NCBI GenBank assembly: GCA_030041455.1 | Contig: JASHNV010000159.1 | Span: 1-60,994 of the forward strand | Direction of reading: 5' to 3' | DNA from: Spirochaetia bacterium | GTDB lineage: Bacteria; Spirochaetota; Spirochaetia; DAHUYW01 | DNA length: 60,994 nucleotides | Shown here: piece by piece, positions 49,836-59,462 of the stretch | Layout: each line of letters opens with the position of its first letter | Numbering within the stretch: position 1 is the first letter of the stretch | Made by a program: the position numbers and the translations under genes | Notes under the pieces: generated by a model | Databases searched by the model: none | Seen by the model: the letters and a program-made list of their open reading frames with translations, nothing else | Told to the model about the DNA's origin: nothing

Positions 49836-51607
49836 AGAGGCTTCCGGCCTGCGCGCTCCTCGCGCTCCTCGCGCTCTCCTGCCGGACGGTTCCCGCGCGC
49901 CTCGCCGAGGCTCCGAAGACCCGGGAGGCGACGGTGGAGAGCATCACGCGGCTCATCGACTCCGACCGGCCGTTCGAAGCGCTGCAGGACATATCGACCC
50001 TCAGCCGCAGCTCGACGAGCGCGGCGCCGGCGGAGATCGGCTCCCTCTCCGAGCAGGCCGAAAGCAAGGTGAAGGACCAGTTCTCCGCGGCGGTGAAGGG
50101 AAGCGACTATGAGCGCGCCTACGAGCTCTTCAGCTCCTTCAGGCTCCTCCATCCCGGAGCCTTCCCGGGGTGGACCAAGGCGCAGCTGCTTCTCGACGTG
50201 GCGAACGAGTACCGGGCCAAGTCGATGCTCATTCCCTCCCTCCTCGTCTTCGGCGAGGCGCTTCGCGCCGGAGCGCAGGCGCGATCGGTCGTAACGACCT
50301 ACGGCGATCTCGCCGTCTCGGAGATGGATCGGATCGTCCTGCGGCAGATCGTGGACTACATGACCGCGGAAAAGCTTCCGATTCCCCCGTCCTACACCGA
50401 GCTCCTGAATCGAAAGCTCACCCCCGCCGACATGCTGTCGGGGGTGGTCACCGTCTGGGTCAATCGGGGCATCAAGCTCGAGAACGGTGTCGGCTTTCCG
50501 GACACCGTGATCGGCTCCGGCTTCTTCGTCGACAAAGAGGGCTACCTCATCACGAACTACCACGTCATTCAGAGCGTGGTCGACCCCTCCTATTCGGGCT
50601 ACACGAAGCTGTCCATCCGCCTGTCGACCGACCAGAACACCGTGATCCCGGCGAAGGTGGTCGGCTACGACCGGGTGTTCGACATCGCGCTCCTGAAGGT
50701 GAGCGTCACCCCCCGCTATATCTTTTCGTTCAACGACATCGAGGACTTTCAGCCGGGGCAGCGGATCTACGCGATCGGCTCGCCCGGAGGGCTTGAGAAC
50801 ACGATCACGGCGGGCATTATCTCGGCGAGCGGGAGGCAGATCCAACAGGTGGGCGACACCCTGCAGATCGACGTCCCGGTCAACCCGGGCAACAGCGGCG
50901 GGCCGCTCGTCGACGACGCCTCCCAGCTCGTGGGGGTCGTCTTCGCGGGAATCGAGCAGTTCCAGGGCATCAATTTCGCCATTCCGGGGCATTGGGTGAC
51001 CATGCTCGTGCCGGCCCTCTACCGGGGCGGAGAGGTCAGGCATCCGTGGCTCGGCATGGAGGTGACGGAGGCGCAAGGGGGCCTAGAGGTGACCTACGTG
51101 CTTCCCGACTCTCCGGCGGCGCGGGCGGGCTTGCGCGAGGGCGACGTCATCGAGTCGATCGACGGCGAGCGCTTCACGAAGGTCCGAGACGCCCAGGAGG
51201 CCATTCTTCGCTTGAGCACCGATTCGCTCGTCAAGCTCCAATGGGAGCGGGGAACGGAGAGCGTCGTCGGAATCATCGCCGCCGGCGCGCGCCCCTTCGT
51301 CCCGCTCAACGAAGCGCTCCGCCGCGACACGAGGGACAACGTGATCGTCGCGCTCTTCGGGATGGACCTGGCGCTCGCGAAGACCACCTTCTGGGGGTCG
51401 GAGTACCGCGTCACGAACGTCTATCCCGGATCGATCGCCGACGAGACGGGGCTCTCCGCGGGCGACTCGATCGTCATCAACAAGTGGATCGTCAACCGGG
51501 CCAAGGAGGCGGCGATGCTCGAGTTCAACCTCCTCGGGGCGAAGGCCGGATTCTCAAGGGGCGGCGTGGAGATAGACGCCGATCTTCGCGTGAGCGATTT
51601 CATTTGA
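49832..51607 (+). CDS. HtrA/DegP-like serine protease lipoprotein with two PDZ-like domains
   Basis: 591 residues with a GTG start. A lipobox (LLALS-C17) indicates a lipid-anchored periplasmic protein. Residues about 30-195 are helical, repeat-like and not part of the usual HtrA. The trypsin-like domain carries the full triad H244 (TNYHV), D284 (FDIAL) and S355 (PGNSGGP). A PDZ domain follows (about 405-475; LEVTYVLPDSPAARAGLREGDVIESIDG). A second, degenerate PDZ-like unit is at about 505-585 (VTNVYPGSIADETGLSAGDSIVINKW). It probably degrades or refolds damaged envelope proteins. Cotranslated with the gene before it. Confidence 0.9.
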   Translation: MKRLPACALLALLALSCRTVPARLAEAPKTREATVESITRLIDSDRPFEALQDISTLSRSSTSAAPAEIGSLSEQAESKVKDQFSAAVKGSDYERAYELFSSFRLLHPGAFPGWTKAQLLLDVANEYRAKSMLIPSLLVFGEALRAGAQARSVVTTYGDLAVSEMDRIVLRQIVDYMTAEKLPIPPSYTELLNRKLTPADMLSGVVTVWVNRGIKLENGVGFPDTVIGSGFFVDKEGYLITNYHVIQSVVDPSYSGYTKLSIRLSTDQNTVIPAKVVGYDRVFDIALLKVSVTPRYIFSFNDIEDFQPGQRIYAIGSPGGLENTITAGIISASGRQIQQVGDTLQIDVPVNPGNSGGPLVDDASQLVGVVFAGIEQFQGINFAIPGHWVTMLVPALYRGGEVRHPWLGMEVTEAQGGLEVTYVLPDSPAARAGLREGDVIESIDGERFTKVRDAQEAILRLSTDSLVKLQWERGTESVVGIIAAGARPFVPLNEALRRDTRDNVIVALFGMDLALAKTTFWGSEYRVTNVYPGSIADETGLSAGDSIVINKWIVNRAKEAAMLEFNLLGAKAGFSRGGVEIDADLRVSDFI

Positions 51608-51620
51608 TCCGCGCGCGAAC

Positions 51621-53381
51621 ATGGAAAGCTCGTCGATCCTGATCGTCGAAGATGAGTCCATCGTCGCGCTGAACATGAAGCGCGCTCTCAGCTCGCTCGG
51701 CTATCGAGTCCTCGGACCGGCCTCCACCGGCGAGAAGGCGCTCAGCCTCGTCGAGATCGAGGGGCCCGATCTCGTCCTGCTCGACATCAAGCTCAAAGGC
51801 GAGATGGACGGCATCCAGGTGGCCGAGCGCATACGCTCCCGCCACCGGATCCCGGTCGTCTTCGTCACCGCCTACAGCGACGACGCGACGCTCGCGCGGG
51901 CGAAGCTCACCGAGCCGTACGGCTACCTCACGAAGGCTTTCGTCGGACGCGAGCTCTACTCGACGATCGAAATGGCTCTCTATAGGCACAAGGTCGGCTT
52001 GAAGCTGCTTGAAAGCGAAGATTTTCTCTCCACGACGCTCAACAGCATCCTCGACGCGGTCGTCTCGATCGACGGCTCGGGCGCGACGCGGCTCGTCAAC
52101 GAGTCCGCCCGAACGCTGCTGCGCCTCGGGCAGGAGGACGCGGTGGGGCGTCCGCTCGGCGAGCTCATGCGCCTTTCGGACGCCGAGGGAAGGCCCCTCG
52201 ATCCCCTCGACGCCGCGCTTCACGGCGGGGTCCGCCAATGCACGCTCCGCTGCTTCGACGGCCGGGAGATCCCGGTCGAATGCAGCGTCGCGCGGACCGT
52301 GCAGGCCTCCGGGCCCGCCCCGGGCTTCGTGGTGGTGCTCAGGGACGTAAGCCGCCAGATTCAAGCCGAGGCGACCCGAGCGCAGCTTGCCGCGATCGTC
52401 GAGTCGTCGGAGGACTGCATTCTGAGCGCCACGCTCGACGGGGTTATTCTCAGCTGGAATTCCGGGGCGGCGAAGATGTTCGGCTTCGAGGAGTCCGAGG
52501 TGAAGGGCCTCCGCCTCGACGCGCTGACCCCGGAGCATATCCCGTCGGCGATGCCGGGGATCTTCGAGCGGCTTTCGCGCGGCGAGGCGATCGAGCACTT
52601 CGAGACCGCCCGCAGGCGGAAGGACGGGCAGATCATCGAGATCTCGGTGAAGGCGTCGGGCATCAAGGACAGCACGGGAAAGGTGGCGGCGGTCTCCATC
52701 ATCGCGCGGGACATCACGGCTCGAAAGAATCTCGACAAACGCCTCTTCGAGATCCGAAACAGCGAGCAAGCGCGCATCGGACGGGACCTTCACGACAGCC
52801 TCGGGCAGCATCTCGCCGGCGTGCTCTTTCGGGTCAAGGCGCTCGAGCTCAGACTGAAAGCGCTCGGAATCGACTGCGAGCGGGAGGGTATCCACGAGCT
52901 TGAGAAGCTCATCAAGGCTGGGGTGCTCATGACCCGCGAGCTCGCCGAGGGCCTCATGCCGGCGGCGCTCCGGTCGTTGGGGCTGAAGGAGGCGTTGAGG
53001 GAGCTCGCCGCGGGCGTCGGAGCGACCTACGGGGTGAGGACGGAGTTCCGCTCGCCGACGAGCGTCTCGCCCCTCGCGGAGGTCGTGGCCGACGAGCTGT
53101 ATCACGTCGCCGAGGAGGCGTTGACCAACGCCGTCAAGCATTCGGGCGCCTCGACGGTGGAGACGATCCTTCAGGAGGAAGACGGCGAGCTGATATTGAC
53201 GATCAGGGACGACGGGGCCGGATTCGAGCGCGGCGAGTCCCCCGGCCTCGGGCTGAAGATCATGGAGTACCGGGCGAGGTCGATCAACGCGCAGTTCTCG
53301 ATCCGTACGGCGCGGGATGGAGGCTGCGAGGTCCAATGCCGACTGCCGATCGAGCGCGCGGCGGAGCGCGTCAAGCGGTGA
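51621..53381 (+). CDS. Sensor histidine kinase with N-terminal receiver and two PAS domains
   Basis: 586 residues, no membrane helix, so a cytoplasmic sensor. A receiver domain at about 4-120 has phosphoacceptor D55; its usual KPF reads KAF. PAS 1 is at about 133-245 and PAS 2 at about 250-365 (AIVESSEDCILSATLDGVILSWN). The dimerisation and phosphotransfer domain is of the HisKA_3 type (RIGRDLHDSLGQHLAGV, phospho-His in LHDS). A C-terminal HATPase follows (AEEALTNAVKHSGAS; RDDGAGFERGESPGLGLKIM). HisKA_3 kinases pair with NarL-type regulators, and one is encoded immediately downstream with overlapping codons (GTGA). Confidence 0.93.
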   Translation: MESSSILIVEDESIVALNMKRALSSLGYRVLGPASTGEKALSLVEIEGPDLVLLDIKLKGEMDGIQVAERIRSRHRIPVVFVTAYSDDATLARAKLTEPYGYLTKAFVGRELYSTIEMALYRHKVGLKLLESEDFLSTTLNSILDAVVSIDGSGATRLVNESARTLLRLGQEDAVGRPLGELMRLSDAEGRPLDPLDAALHGGVRQCTLRCFDGREIPVECSVARTVQASGPAPGFVVVLRDVSRQIQAEATRAQLAAIVESSEDCILSATLDGVILSWNSGAAKMFGFEESEVKGLRLDALTPEHIPSAMPGIFERLSRGEAIEHFETARRRKDGQIIEISVKASGIKDSTGKVAAVSIIARDITARKNLDKRLFEIRNSEQARIGRDLHDSLGQHLAGVLFRVKALELRLKALGIDCEREGIHELEKLIKAGVLMTRELAEGLMPAALRSLGLKEALRELAAGVGATYGVRTEFRSPTSVSPLAEVVADELYHVAEEALTNAVKHSGASTVETILQEEDGELILTIRDDGAGFERGESPGLGLKIMEYRARSINAQFSIRTARDGGCEVQCRLPIERAAERVKR

Positions 53382-54049
53382 AGCGGAAAATCATCGTGGC
53401 CGACGATCACCCGATCGTCCGCCAAGGGCTCATCCAGATGATCGCGCAGGAGCCCGATCTCTCCGTCGTCGGGGAGGCATCGGACGCCGCGCAGGCGCTC
53501 AAGCTCATCGCCGAACGCAAGCCCGACCTCGCGATCGTGGATCTGTCGTTCAAGGAAGGCAACGGCCTCGACCTCATCAAGGAGATCGCGGCGATGTACC
53601 CCCGGGTGCGCGTGCTCGTGGTCTCCCTCCACGACGAGCGCCTGTACGCCGAGCGGTCGCTCAGGGCGGGAGCTCGTGGCTACGTGATGAAGACCGAGGC
53701 GACCGACGACATGATGTTCGCCGTGCGCGAGGTCCTCGCGGGCAGGGTCTACCTGAGCCCGGCGTTCAGCTCCGAGCTCCTCGCCGCCTACACCTCCTCG
53801 CCTGCCGGCGGGACCCCGCGACGGGGGCAGGAGCTTTTCCCCGCGATCGACAGCTTGAGCGACCGCGAGCTTGAGGTCTTTCAGCTCATCGGCCTCGGAA
53901 GGGGGACGAGCACGATCGCGAAGGCGCTCAATCTCAGCGTAAAGACCGTCGAGACCTACCGCTCGCACCTGAAGCGTAAGCTGAATCTTCGGGACTCGGC
54001 GGAGCTCGTGCAGTACGCGGTCAAGTTCCAAATTCGAGGCGGCGGATAG
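53378..54049 (+). CDS. NarL/FixJ-family response regulator
   Basis: 223 residues with a GTG start overlapping the kinase stop. The receiver domain has D55 (LAIVDLSF), the acidic pair in VADDHPIVRQGL and K in YVMKTEA. A LuxR-type HTH at about 155-215 reads LSDRELEVFQLIGLGRGTSTIAKALNLSVKTVETYRSHL. It is the cognate output of the preceding kinase by position and type. Target genes are unknown. Confidence 0.95.
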   Translation: MKRKIIVADDHPIVRQGLIQMIAQEPDLSVVGEASDAAQALKLIAERKPDLAIVDLSFKEGNGLDLIKEIAAMYPRVRVLVVSLHDERLYAERSLRAGARGYVMKTEATDDMMFAVREVLAGRVYLSPAFSSELLAAYTSSPAGGTPRRGQELFPAIDSLSDRELEVFQLIGLGRGTSTIAKALNLSVKTVETYRSHLKRKLNLRDSAELVQYAVKFQIRGGG

Positions 54050-54122
54050 CGCGCGACCGCGGGCCGCTGTTCAAATTGCGCCGCTCCCTGTAGACTGTCC
54101 CGTCGCGTTGGCAGGTTCAAGA

Positions 54123-56018
54123 ATGGGGAAAGCTCGCCTAGTGGTCGTCGAGGACGAGATCATTGTAGCGCTGGACATCCGGATGCACCTGGAACGGGCT
54201 GGGTATCCGGTGGTCGGCCTTTTCTCCGCCGCTCAGGAGGCGCTCGCGGCGCTTGACGGCCTGCGGGCCGAGCTCGTTCTCATGGACATTCGCCTTCAGG
54301 GGAAGATCGACGGCGTGGAGGCGGCGGGCATCATCCGCGATCGCTTCGACCTTCCGGTCGTCATGCTGACCGCCTACGCGGACGCGGAGACGATCGAGCG
54401 GGCGAAGCTCACCGAGCCGTTCGGATACATCATCAAGCCGTTCGACGAACGGGAGCTGAAAACCACCATCGAGATGGCGCTCTACCGTCACGAGCTCTCG
54501 CGCAAGCTCAAGGAGAGCGAGGAGCGCTACCGCCGCTTTTTCGACGACGACCTGTCGGGCGATTTCGTGGCGTCGCCCGAGGGGTCGATCGTCGAGTGCA
54601 ACCTCGCTTTCGTCGACCTGCTCGGGTATGCGTCCGTCGAGGAGGCGCTCGGCTCCAACATCAACCGTCTTTTCGTCTCGGCGGAGGATCGGGACGGCTT
54701 TTGGTCGGAGCTCAAGGCGAAGCGAAGGCTGAAGCTCCTCGAGACCACGCTGAGCACCCGGCAGAACGGACGGAAAACCGTTCTCGCGAACGTCATCGCG
54801 TACTTCGACGCCTCCGACAGCCTCACCGAGATCAAAGGCTACCTCATCGACACCTCCGAGATCAAGAAGCTCGGCCGGCAGCTACGGGAATCCCAGAAGA
54901 TGGAGGCGGTCGGACGCCTTGCGGGCGGCGTCGCGCACGATTTCAACAACCTGCTCACGGTCATCCTGGGGTACAGCTCGATGATTCGCGAAAAGGCGGC
55001 GGCGGGAAAGCCGATCGACAAGGACGTCGACGGCATTCAAAACGCCTCCGACAAGGCGACCGCGCTCACGAAACAGCTCCTTGCCTTCAGCAAGCGCCAG
55101 GTTCTCAACCCCGCGATCGTGGACGTGAACGTGCTCGTGCGCGACCTCGAGAAGATCCTCCTGAGGCTCATCTCGGAGGACATCACGCTGCACGTCTACA
55201 CCGAGGCGGAGCGGCCCGAGGTGTTCGTGGACTCCGTGCAGGTGGAGCAGTCCCTCATAAACCTCGTCGCGAACGCCCGCGACGCGATGCCGTCGGGGGG
55301 CCAGCTGCACATCGAGACGCGCAACGTGAGGCTCGACTCGCCGAGCCCGTCGGTGACCGGCGACATTCCGGCGGGCGCCTACGTCAAGATATCGGTGGCC
55401 GACACGGGGATCGGGATCGAGCCCGAGCTCGTCGCGAAGATATTCGAGCCGTTTTTCACGACGAAGGGCGACGAGCGGGGCACCGGGCTCGGCCTCGCGA
55501 CGGTCTTCGGAATCGTCGAGCAGAGCGAAGGCTATATTCTCGTGGAGAGCGAGGTCGGGAAAGGAGCCCGTTTCACGCTCTTCTTCCCCCTCGCCGCCGA
55601 GGAGGCGGAAGTCGCCTGCGAGCCCGAGGCGCCGAAGCTCTCGACCCGCGGCAACGAGACGATACTCCTCGTCGAGGACGAGGAAGCGGTTCGAACGCTC
55701 GTGACCAAGCTGCTCTCGCTGAAGGGCTACCGCGTGCACGAGGCCGGGAACGCCGGCGAGGCGCTCTTGATCTGCGAGCAGCATCGCATGGAGATCGACA
55801 TGCTCATCTCGGACGTCGTCATGCCGCACATCGACGGGCGCGGCCTCGCGCTCCGACTGAGGGAAATCAAGCCGGACCTCCGTATTCTCTTCATGTCCGG
55901 CTATCCCGATCAGGCGCTTCGCGCGAAGAGCCTCGATCTTCCCGAGTCGGACTTCATCCAGAAGCCCTTCGACCCGAACGTTTTCGTCAACAAGGTTCGC
56001 TCGATCTTGGACGGGTAG
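54123..56018 (+). CDS. Hybrid histidine kinase: receiver-PAS-HisKA-HATPase-receiver
   Basis: 631 residues from the ATG at 54123. The N-terminal receiver (D55) is closely similar to the receiver of the kinase at 51621 (both have KLTEP-(Y/F)-GY and TIEMALYRH), indicating duplication. PAS is at about 135-245. The HisKA H-box is MEAVGRLAGGVAHDFNNLLTVI. The HATPase shows NLVANARDAM and KGDERGTGLGLATVFGIVEQ. The C-terminal receiver is at about 508-630 (LISDVVMPHIDGRGLALRLREIKP; phospho-Asp in SDVVMP). No transmembrane segment. This architecture suits an internal-signal phosphorelay. The partner is unknown. Confidence 0.93.
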   Translation: MGKARLVVVEDEIIVALDIRMHLERAGYPVVGLFSAAQEALAALDGLRAELVLMDIRLQGKIDGVEAAGIIRDRFDLPVVMLTAYADAETIERAKLTEPFGYIIKPFDERELKTTIEMALYRHELSRKLKESEERYRRFFDDDLSGDFVASPEGSIVECNLAFVDLLGYASVEEALGSNINRLFVSAEDRDGFWSELKAKRRLKLLETTLSTRQNGRKTVLANVIAYFDASDSLTEIKGYLIDTSEIKKLGRQLRESQKMEAVGRLAGGVAHDFNNLLTVILGYSSMIREKAAAGKPIDKDVDGIQNASDKATALTKQLLAFSKRQVLNPAIVDVNVLVRDLEKILLRLISEDITLHVYTEAERPEVFVDSVQVEQSLINLVANARDAMPSGGQLHIETRNVRLDSPSPSVTGDIPAGAYVKISVADTGIGIEPELVAKIFEPFFTTKGDERGTGLGLATVFGIVEQSEGYILVESEVGKGARFTLFFPLAAEEAEVACEPEAPKLSTRGNETILLVEDEEAVRTLVTKLLSLKGYRVHEAGNAGEALLICEQHRMEIDMLISDVVMPHIDGRGLALRLREIKPDLRILFMSGYPDQALRAKSLDLPESDFIQKPFDPNVFVNKVRSILDG

Positions 56019-56052
56019 ATTCCGGGCCGTCCCCCGTTATATGATCCCGGCA

Positions 56053-57855
56053 ATGATCCCGCTCAGCAACATCCGCAACTTCTGCATCATCGCGCACATC
56101 GACCACGGGAAATCGACCCTCGCCGACCGCTTCATTCAACGAGCCCATCTCGTCGAGGAGCGCGACTTTCAAGATCAGATCCTCGACACCATGGACATCG
56201 AGCGCGAGCGGGGCATAACGATAAAATCCCAGGCGGTTTCCATTCCGTACTCCGCGAACGGCCGGGAGTATCGACTCAATCTCGTCGATACTCCCGGGCA
56301 CGTGGACTTCTCCTACGAAGTGTCGCGGGCGATCTCCTCCTGCGAGGGCGCCATTCTCCTCATCGACGCGACGCAGGGCGTCGAGGCGCAGACGCTTTCG
56401 AACATGTACATGGCGCTCGAGCACAATCTCGAGATCATCCCCGTGATCAACAAGATCGACCTGCCGGCCGCCGATATCGAGGGCGTGAAGCACCAGATCG
56501 ACCACGATCTCGGCCTCGACGTGGACACCGTCTGCCTCGTCTCGGCGAAGAAGGGCATCGGGATCGACGAGCTGCTCGACGCGGTGGTGAGGCTCGTTCC
56601 GCCGCCGACGCCTCCCGCCGACGAGCACCTCCGAGGCCTCATTTTCGATTCGCGCTATGACGCGTATCGCGGCGTGATCGTCTACGTGCGGATGTTCTCG
56701 GGGAGCCTCAAGCCCGGCCAGCAGATCCGCTTCTGGTCGGGGAAATCGGGATATCGGGTGGAGGAGACCGGCTTCTTCAAGATCGGTCTGGAGGCTACCG
56801 AAGGTCTTTCGCCCGGCGACGTCGGCTACTTTATCGCGGGAATCAAGGAGGTCTCGGAGGTGAGGGTGGGGGACACGGTGACCGACGACCTCGACCCGTG
56901 CGAGGCGCCGCTTCCGGGCTTCAAGGAAGTGAAGCCGGTCGTCTTCTCGTCAATCTACCCGATCGACGCGAACGATTACGAGGAGCTCCAGTCGGCGATC
57001 GACCGGCTCAGGCTCAACGACGCGGCGCTCGTCTACGAGAAGGACTCCTCCGCCGCGCTCGGATTCGGCTTTCGGTGCGGCTTCCTCGGGCTGCTCCACC
57101 TCGAGGTGGTCCAGGAGCGAATCGAGCGGGAGTCCGATCTCTCGATCGTGCTCACCTCCCCGTCGGTCCGCTATCGGATCGGCATGAGCGACGGAAGCGT
57201 GATCTTCATCGACAATCCGAGCGACTACCCGAACCCGTCGAGCATCGAGTTCGTCGAGGAGCCCTACATCAACGCCTCGATCATCACGCCCTCCGATTGC
57301 CTCGGCGGGCTCATGACCCTATGCCTGGAGAAGCGCGGAACCCAGACCGGCATGACCTATCTCGACGAGAAGCGAGTCGAGATCGTCTACCAGATGCCGC
57401 TCGCGGAGGTGCTGTTCGACTTCTACGACCGGTTGAAATCGATCAGCCGCGGCTACGCGTCGTTCGATTACACCGTGAGCGACTTCAAGCGCACGGAGCT
57501 CGTGAAGCTCGACATCATGATCAACGGGAAGCCGGTCGACGCCCTTTCCCAGCTCGTCTTTCGCGACCACGCGCAGGCTCGCGCCCGCATCGTCTGCAAG
57601 CGCCTCCTCGACGAGATCCCGCGGCAGCAGTTCAAGATCGCGATCCAAGGCGCGATCGGAAGCACGATCATCGCCCGCGAGACCGTTTCGGGCTTCCGCA
57701 AGGACGTCACGGCGAAGTGCTACGGAGGCGACATCTCGCGCAAGCGCAAGCTCCTCGAGAAACAGAAGGAGGGCAAGAAGCGCATGAAGATGATCGGAGA
57801 CGTCGAGCTTCCCCAGTCGGCGTTTCTCGCGGTCCTCAAGACGAAGGACGATTAG
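56053..57855 (+). CDS. lepA: Elongation factor 4 (LepA)
   Basis: 600 residues from the ATG at 56053, the family length. GTPase motifs: AHIDHGKSTL (G1), RGITIKSQAV (G2), DTPGHVDF (G3), NKID (G4). The EF4-specific C-terminal domain includes FRCGFLGLLHLEVVQERIERE, and the end has GGDISRKRKLLEKQKEGKKRMK. It remodels stalled ribosomes. An ATG at 56041 is also in frame. The later one fits the homology and a TATGAT-like -10 box at 56040-56045. The stop overlaps the convergent next gene by 4 nt. Confidence 0.97.
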   Translation: MIPLSNIRNFCIIAHIDHGKSTLADRFIQRAHLVEERDFQDQILDTMDIERERGITIKSQAVSIPYSANGREYRLNLVDTPGHVDFSYEVSRAISSCEGAILLIDATQGVEAQTLSNMYMALEHNLEIIPVINKIDLPAADIEGVKHQIDHDLGLDVDTVCLVSAKKGIGIDELLDAVVRLVPPPTPPADEHLRGLIFDSRYDAYRGVIVYVRMFSGSLKPGQQIRFWSGKSGYRVEETGFFKIGLEATEGLSPGDVGYFIAGIKEVSEVRVGDTVTDDLDPCEAPLPGFKEVKPVVFSSIYPIDANDYEELQSAIDRLRLNDAALVYEKDSSAALGFGFRCGFLGLLHLEVVQERIERESDLSIVLTSPSVRYRIGMSDGSVIFIDNPSDYPNPSSIEFVEEPYINASIITPSDCLGGLMTLCLEKRGTQTGMTYLDEKRVEIVYQMPLAEVLFDFYDRLKSISRGYASFDYTVSDFKRTELVKLDIMINGKPVDALSQLVFRDHAQARARIVCKRLLDEIPRQQFKIAIQGAIGSTIIARETVSGFRKDVTAKCYGGDISRKRKLLEKQKEGKKRMKMIGDVELPQSAFLAVLKTKDD

Positions 57856-59462
57856 GCCGTGCTCCGAAGCGCCTGCGCGATCCATCGCCTGCAGCTGTCC
57901 GCGGACTCGATGCAGCGCCTGAGGAAGCCCGCCTCGACGCTCGGGAAGGCGGGACGGTCGGGGAAGTGCAGGTAGAGGTACCCGACTTCGCCGAGGGCCT
58001 CGGAAAGCCCGTCGGCCGGCTCCCCGCCCAGGGAGGCTTCCGCGAGGCGGATCATCCTGGCGATGCGGCGGTCCTCGTCGCGAAGGAAGCCGGCGACGTC
58101 GCCGATTTCAGGCCGGATCGGGCCGCTCTTGGAGCCTCCGGGGTCGGCTCGGCCGCCGAGAAGCGCGGAAAACGCCGCCGCGCTCTCGACGCTCGGCAGG
58201 CCGAGGGGGAGCCCGCCTGAGCGGAGGTCAAAGACGCGCGACTCGCCCCGCACGAGCTGGCGGAGCGCCGTGAGGTAGGAGAGGAGCGCGGGGTTCGTCG
58301 CGACGCTCGCCCCCTCCTTGTCGAGGGCCGTCGTGCCCGCGCGCCCCTCCTCGCGACGGTACACGGCGGGCGGCTTGAGCCTGTCCCACGATCTCAGGGC
58401 GAGGCGGTGGGGCGGGGAGCCCCTCGCGTGGGTCTTCCCGGGCCTGAACGAGAAGTCGAGCCCGGCGAGGAAGACCGGACCGGCGGTCATGCGAAGAGCG
58501 CAGGAGACTGCGGCGACCCCGACCGAACCGAGGGGCGCGATTCTCGTCGGGAGCAGGCCCGCCGCCTCGATGCGGTCGAAGAGCGGCACGCGGCCGAAAT
58601 CGGAAAAAAACAGGAAGCGTGGGCCCGGAAAGCGCTGCAAAGCCCGGGGATAGGAGGAGAGGTCGGCGAGGACGTCCACCTGCCCGCCGCGAAATCCGAT
58701 GAAGTCGTCGAGATTGGAGGCCTGAGCCTCGAGCACCACGACGCCGTCGGGCGCGAGCCCGAAGTCGGCGAGCACCGGAATCGCGGTGTCCGCGGCAAGG
58801 AGGTAGAGCGAGGAGCGCGCCTGCTCGATTTTGGAAATGGCGCCCTCAAGCGATTCCCCCGCGCCCGCGACCACGATCGGAAGGGAGGTGCGCAGCTCGC
58901 TCAGGTCCGAGGCTTCCGGGACCCTCGGCAAATTGAGGAAGACGTTCCGAATCCACAGGCTCGACAGGTGGATGAGCGTCATGCGATTGCGCCAATGGGC
59001 GTGTATCTCGCCCTCCGCCGCTTCGAGCAACAGGCGATAGGCTTCCGGGTAGAGGGAGTGTCCCGCCGACAGCCTGATCTCCTCGCACCGCCTGAAGCGA
59101 CCGAGGTCGAATCCCCGAACGGTCAAAGCGATCGCCTCGGCGCTTTCGGTCCGCACGTACGTGAGGCGCGGATCCCGGAGGAGCGCCTCGTCGACGTTTC
59201 GAAGCGAGAGGGCCATGAGCTCCTGGTCTATCTCGACGCAGAGGAGATGACAGCTCGGCGGCAGCCGGCCGAGGAGCTCGGGGACCCCGTAGAAGAAAAG
59301 AGGAGAGGGAAGGACGTAGAGCGTGTGGTCGCGAAGCGCCTGCGACCTCGCCCGTCTCTGCGCGGAGGAGCGCGGCTCAGCCGGCGAGTAGAGCCGCCTC
59401 CCGCGGTAGAGGATCGTCAGGCCGTTCCCCGTATCGGTGAGGAGAGGGTCTCCGCCGGCCAT
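57852..59462 (-). CDS. DUF115 / motility-associated-factor-like protein (MptE-like fold)
   Basis: 536 residues. The central part (about 190-360) fits the MAF/DUF115 pattern: LPIVVAGAGESLEGAISKIEQ, LLAADTAIPVLADFGLAPDGVVVLEAQ, FFSDFGRVPLFDRI and VFLAGLDFSF. Proteins of this group are linked to glycosylation of flagellar proteins in several bacteria. In spirochaetes the role is not known to me. Helical extensions lie on both sides. ATG 59462 shares a base with the upstream stop (TGATG), so it is coupled to the SurA/PpiD-like gene. Ends overlapping lepA tail to tail. Confidence 0.8.
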   Translation of the reverse strand: MAGGDPLLTDTGNGLTILYRGRRLYSPAEPRSSAQRRARSQALRDHTLYVLPSPLFFYGVPELLGRLPPSCHLLCVEIDQELMALSLRNVDEALLRDPRLTYVRTESAEAIALTVRGFDLGRFRRCEEIRLSAGHSLYPEAYRLLLEAAEGEIHAHWRNRMTLIHLSSLWIRNVFLNLPRVPEASDLSELRTSLPIVVAGAGESLEGAISKIEQARSSLYLLAADTAIPVLADFGLAPDGVVVLEAQASNLDDFIGFRGGQVDVLADLSSYPRALQRFPGPRFLFFSDFGRVPLFDRIEAAGLLPTRIAPLGSVGVAAVSCALRMTAGPVFLAGLDFSFRPGKTHARGSPPHRLALRSWDRLKPPAVYRREEGRAGTTALDKEGASVATNPALLSYLTALRQLVRGESRVFDLRSGGLPLGLPSVESAAAFSALLGGRADPGGSKSGPIRPEIGDVAGFLRDEDRRIARMIRLAEASLGGEPADGLSEALGEVGYLYLHFPDRPAFPSVEAGFLRRCIESADSCRRWIAQALRSTA

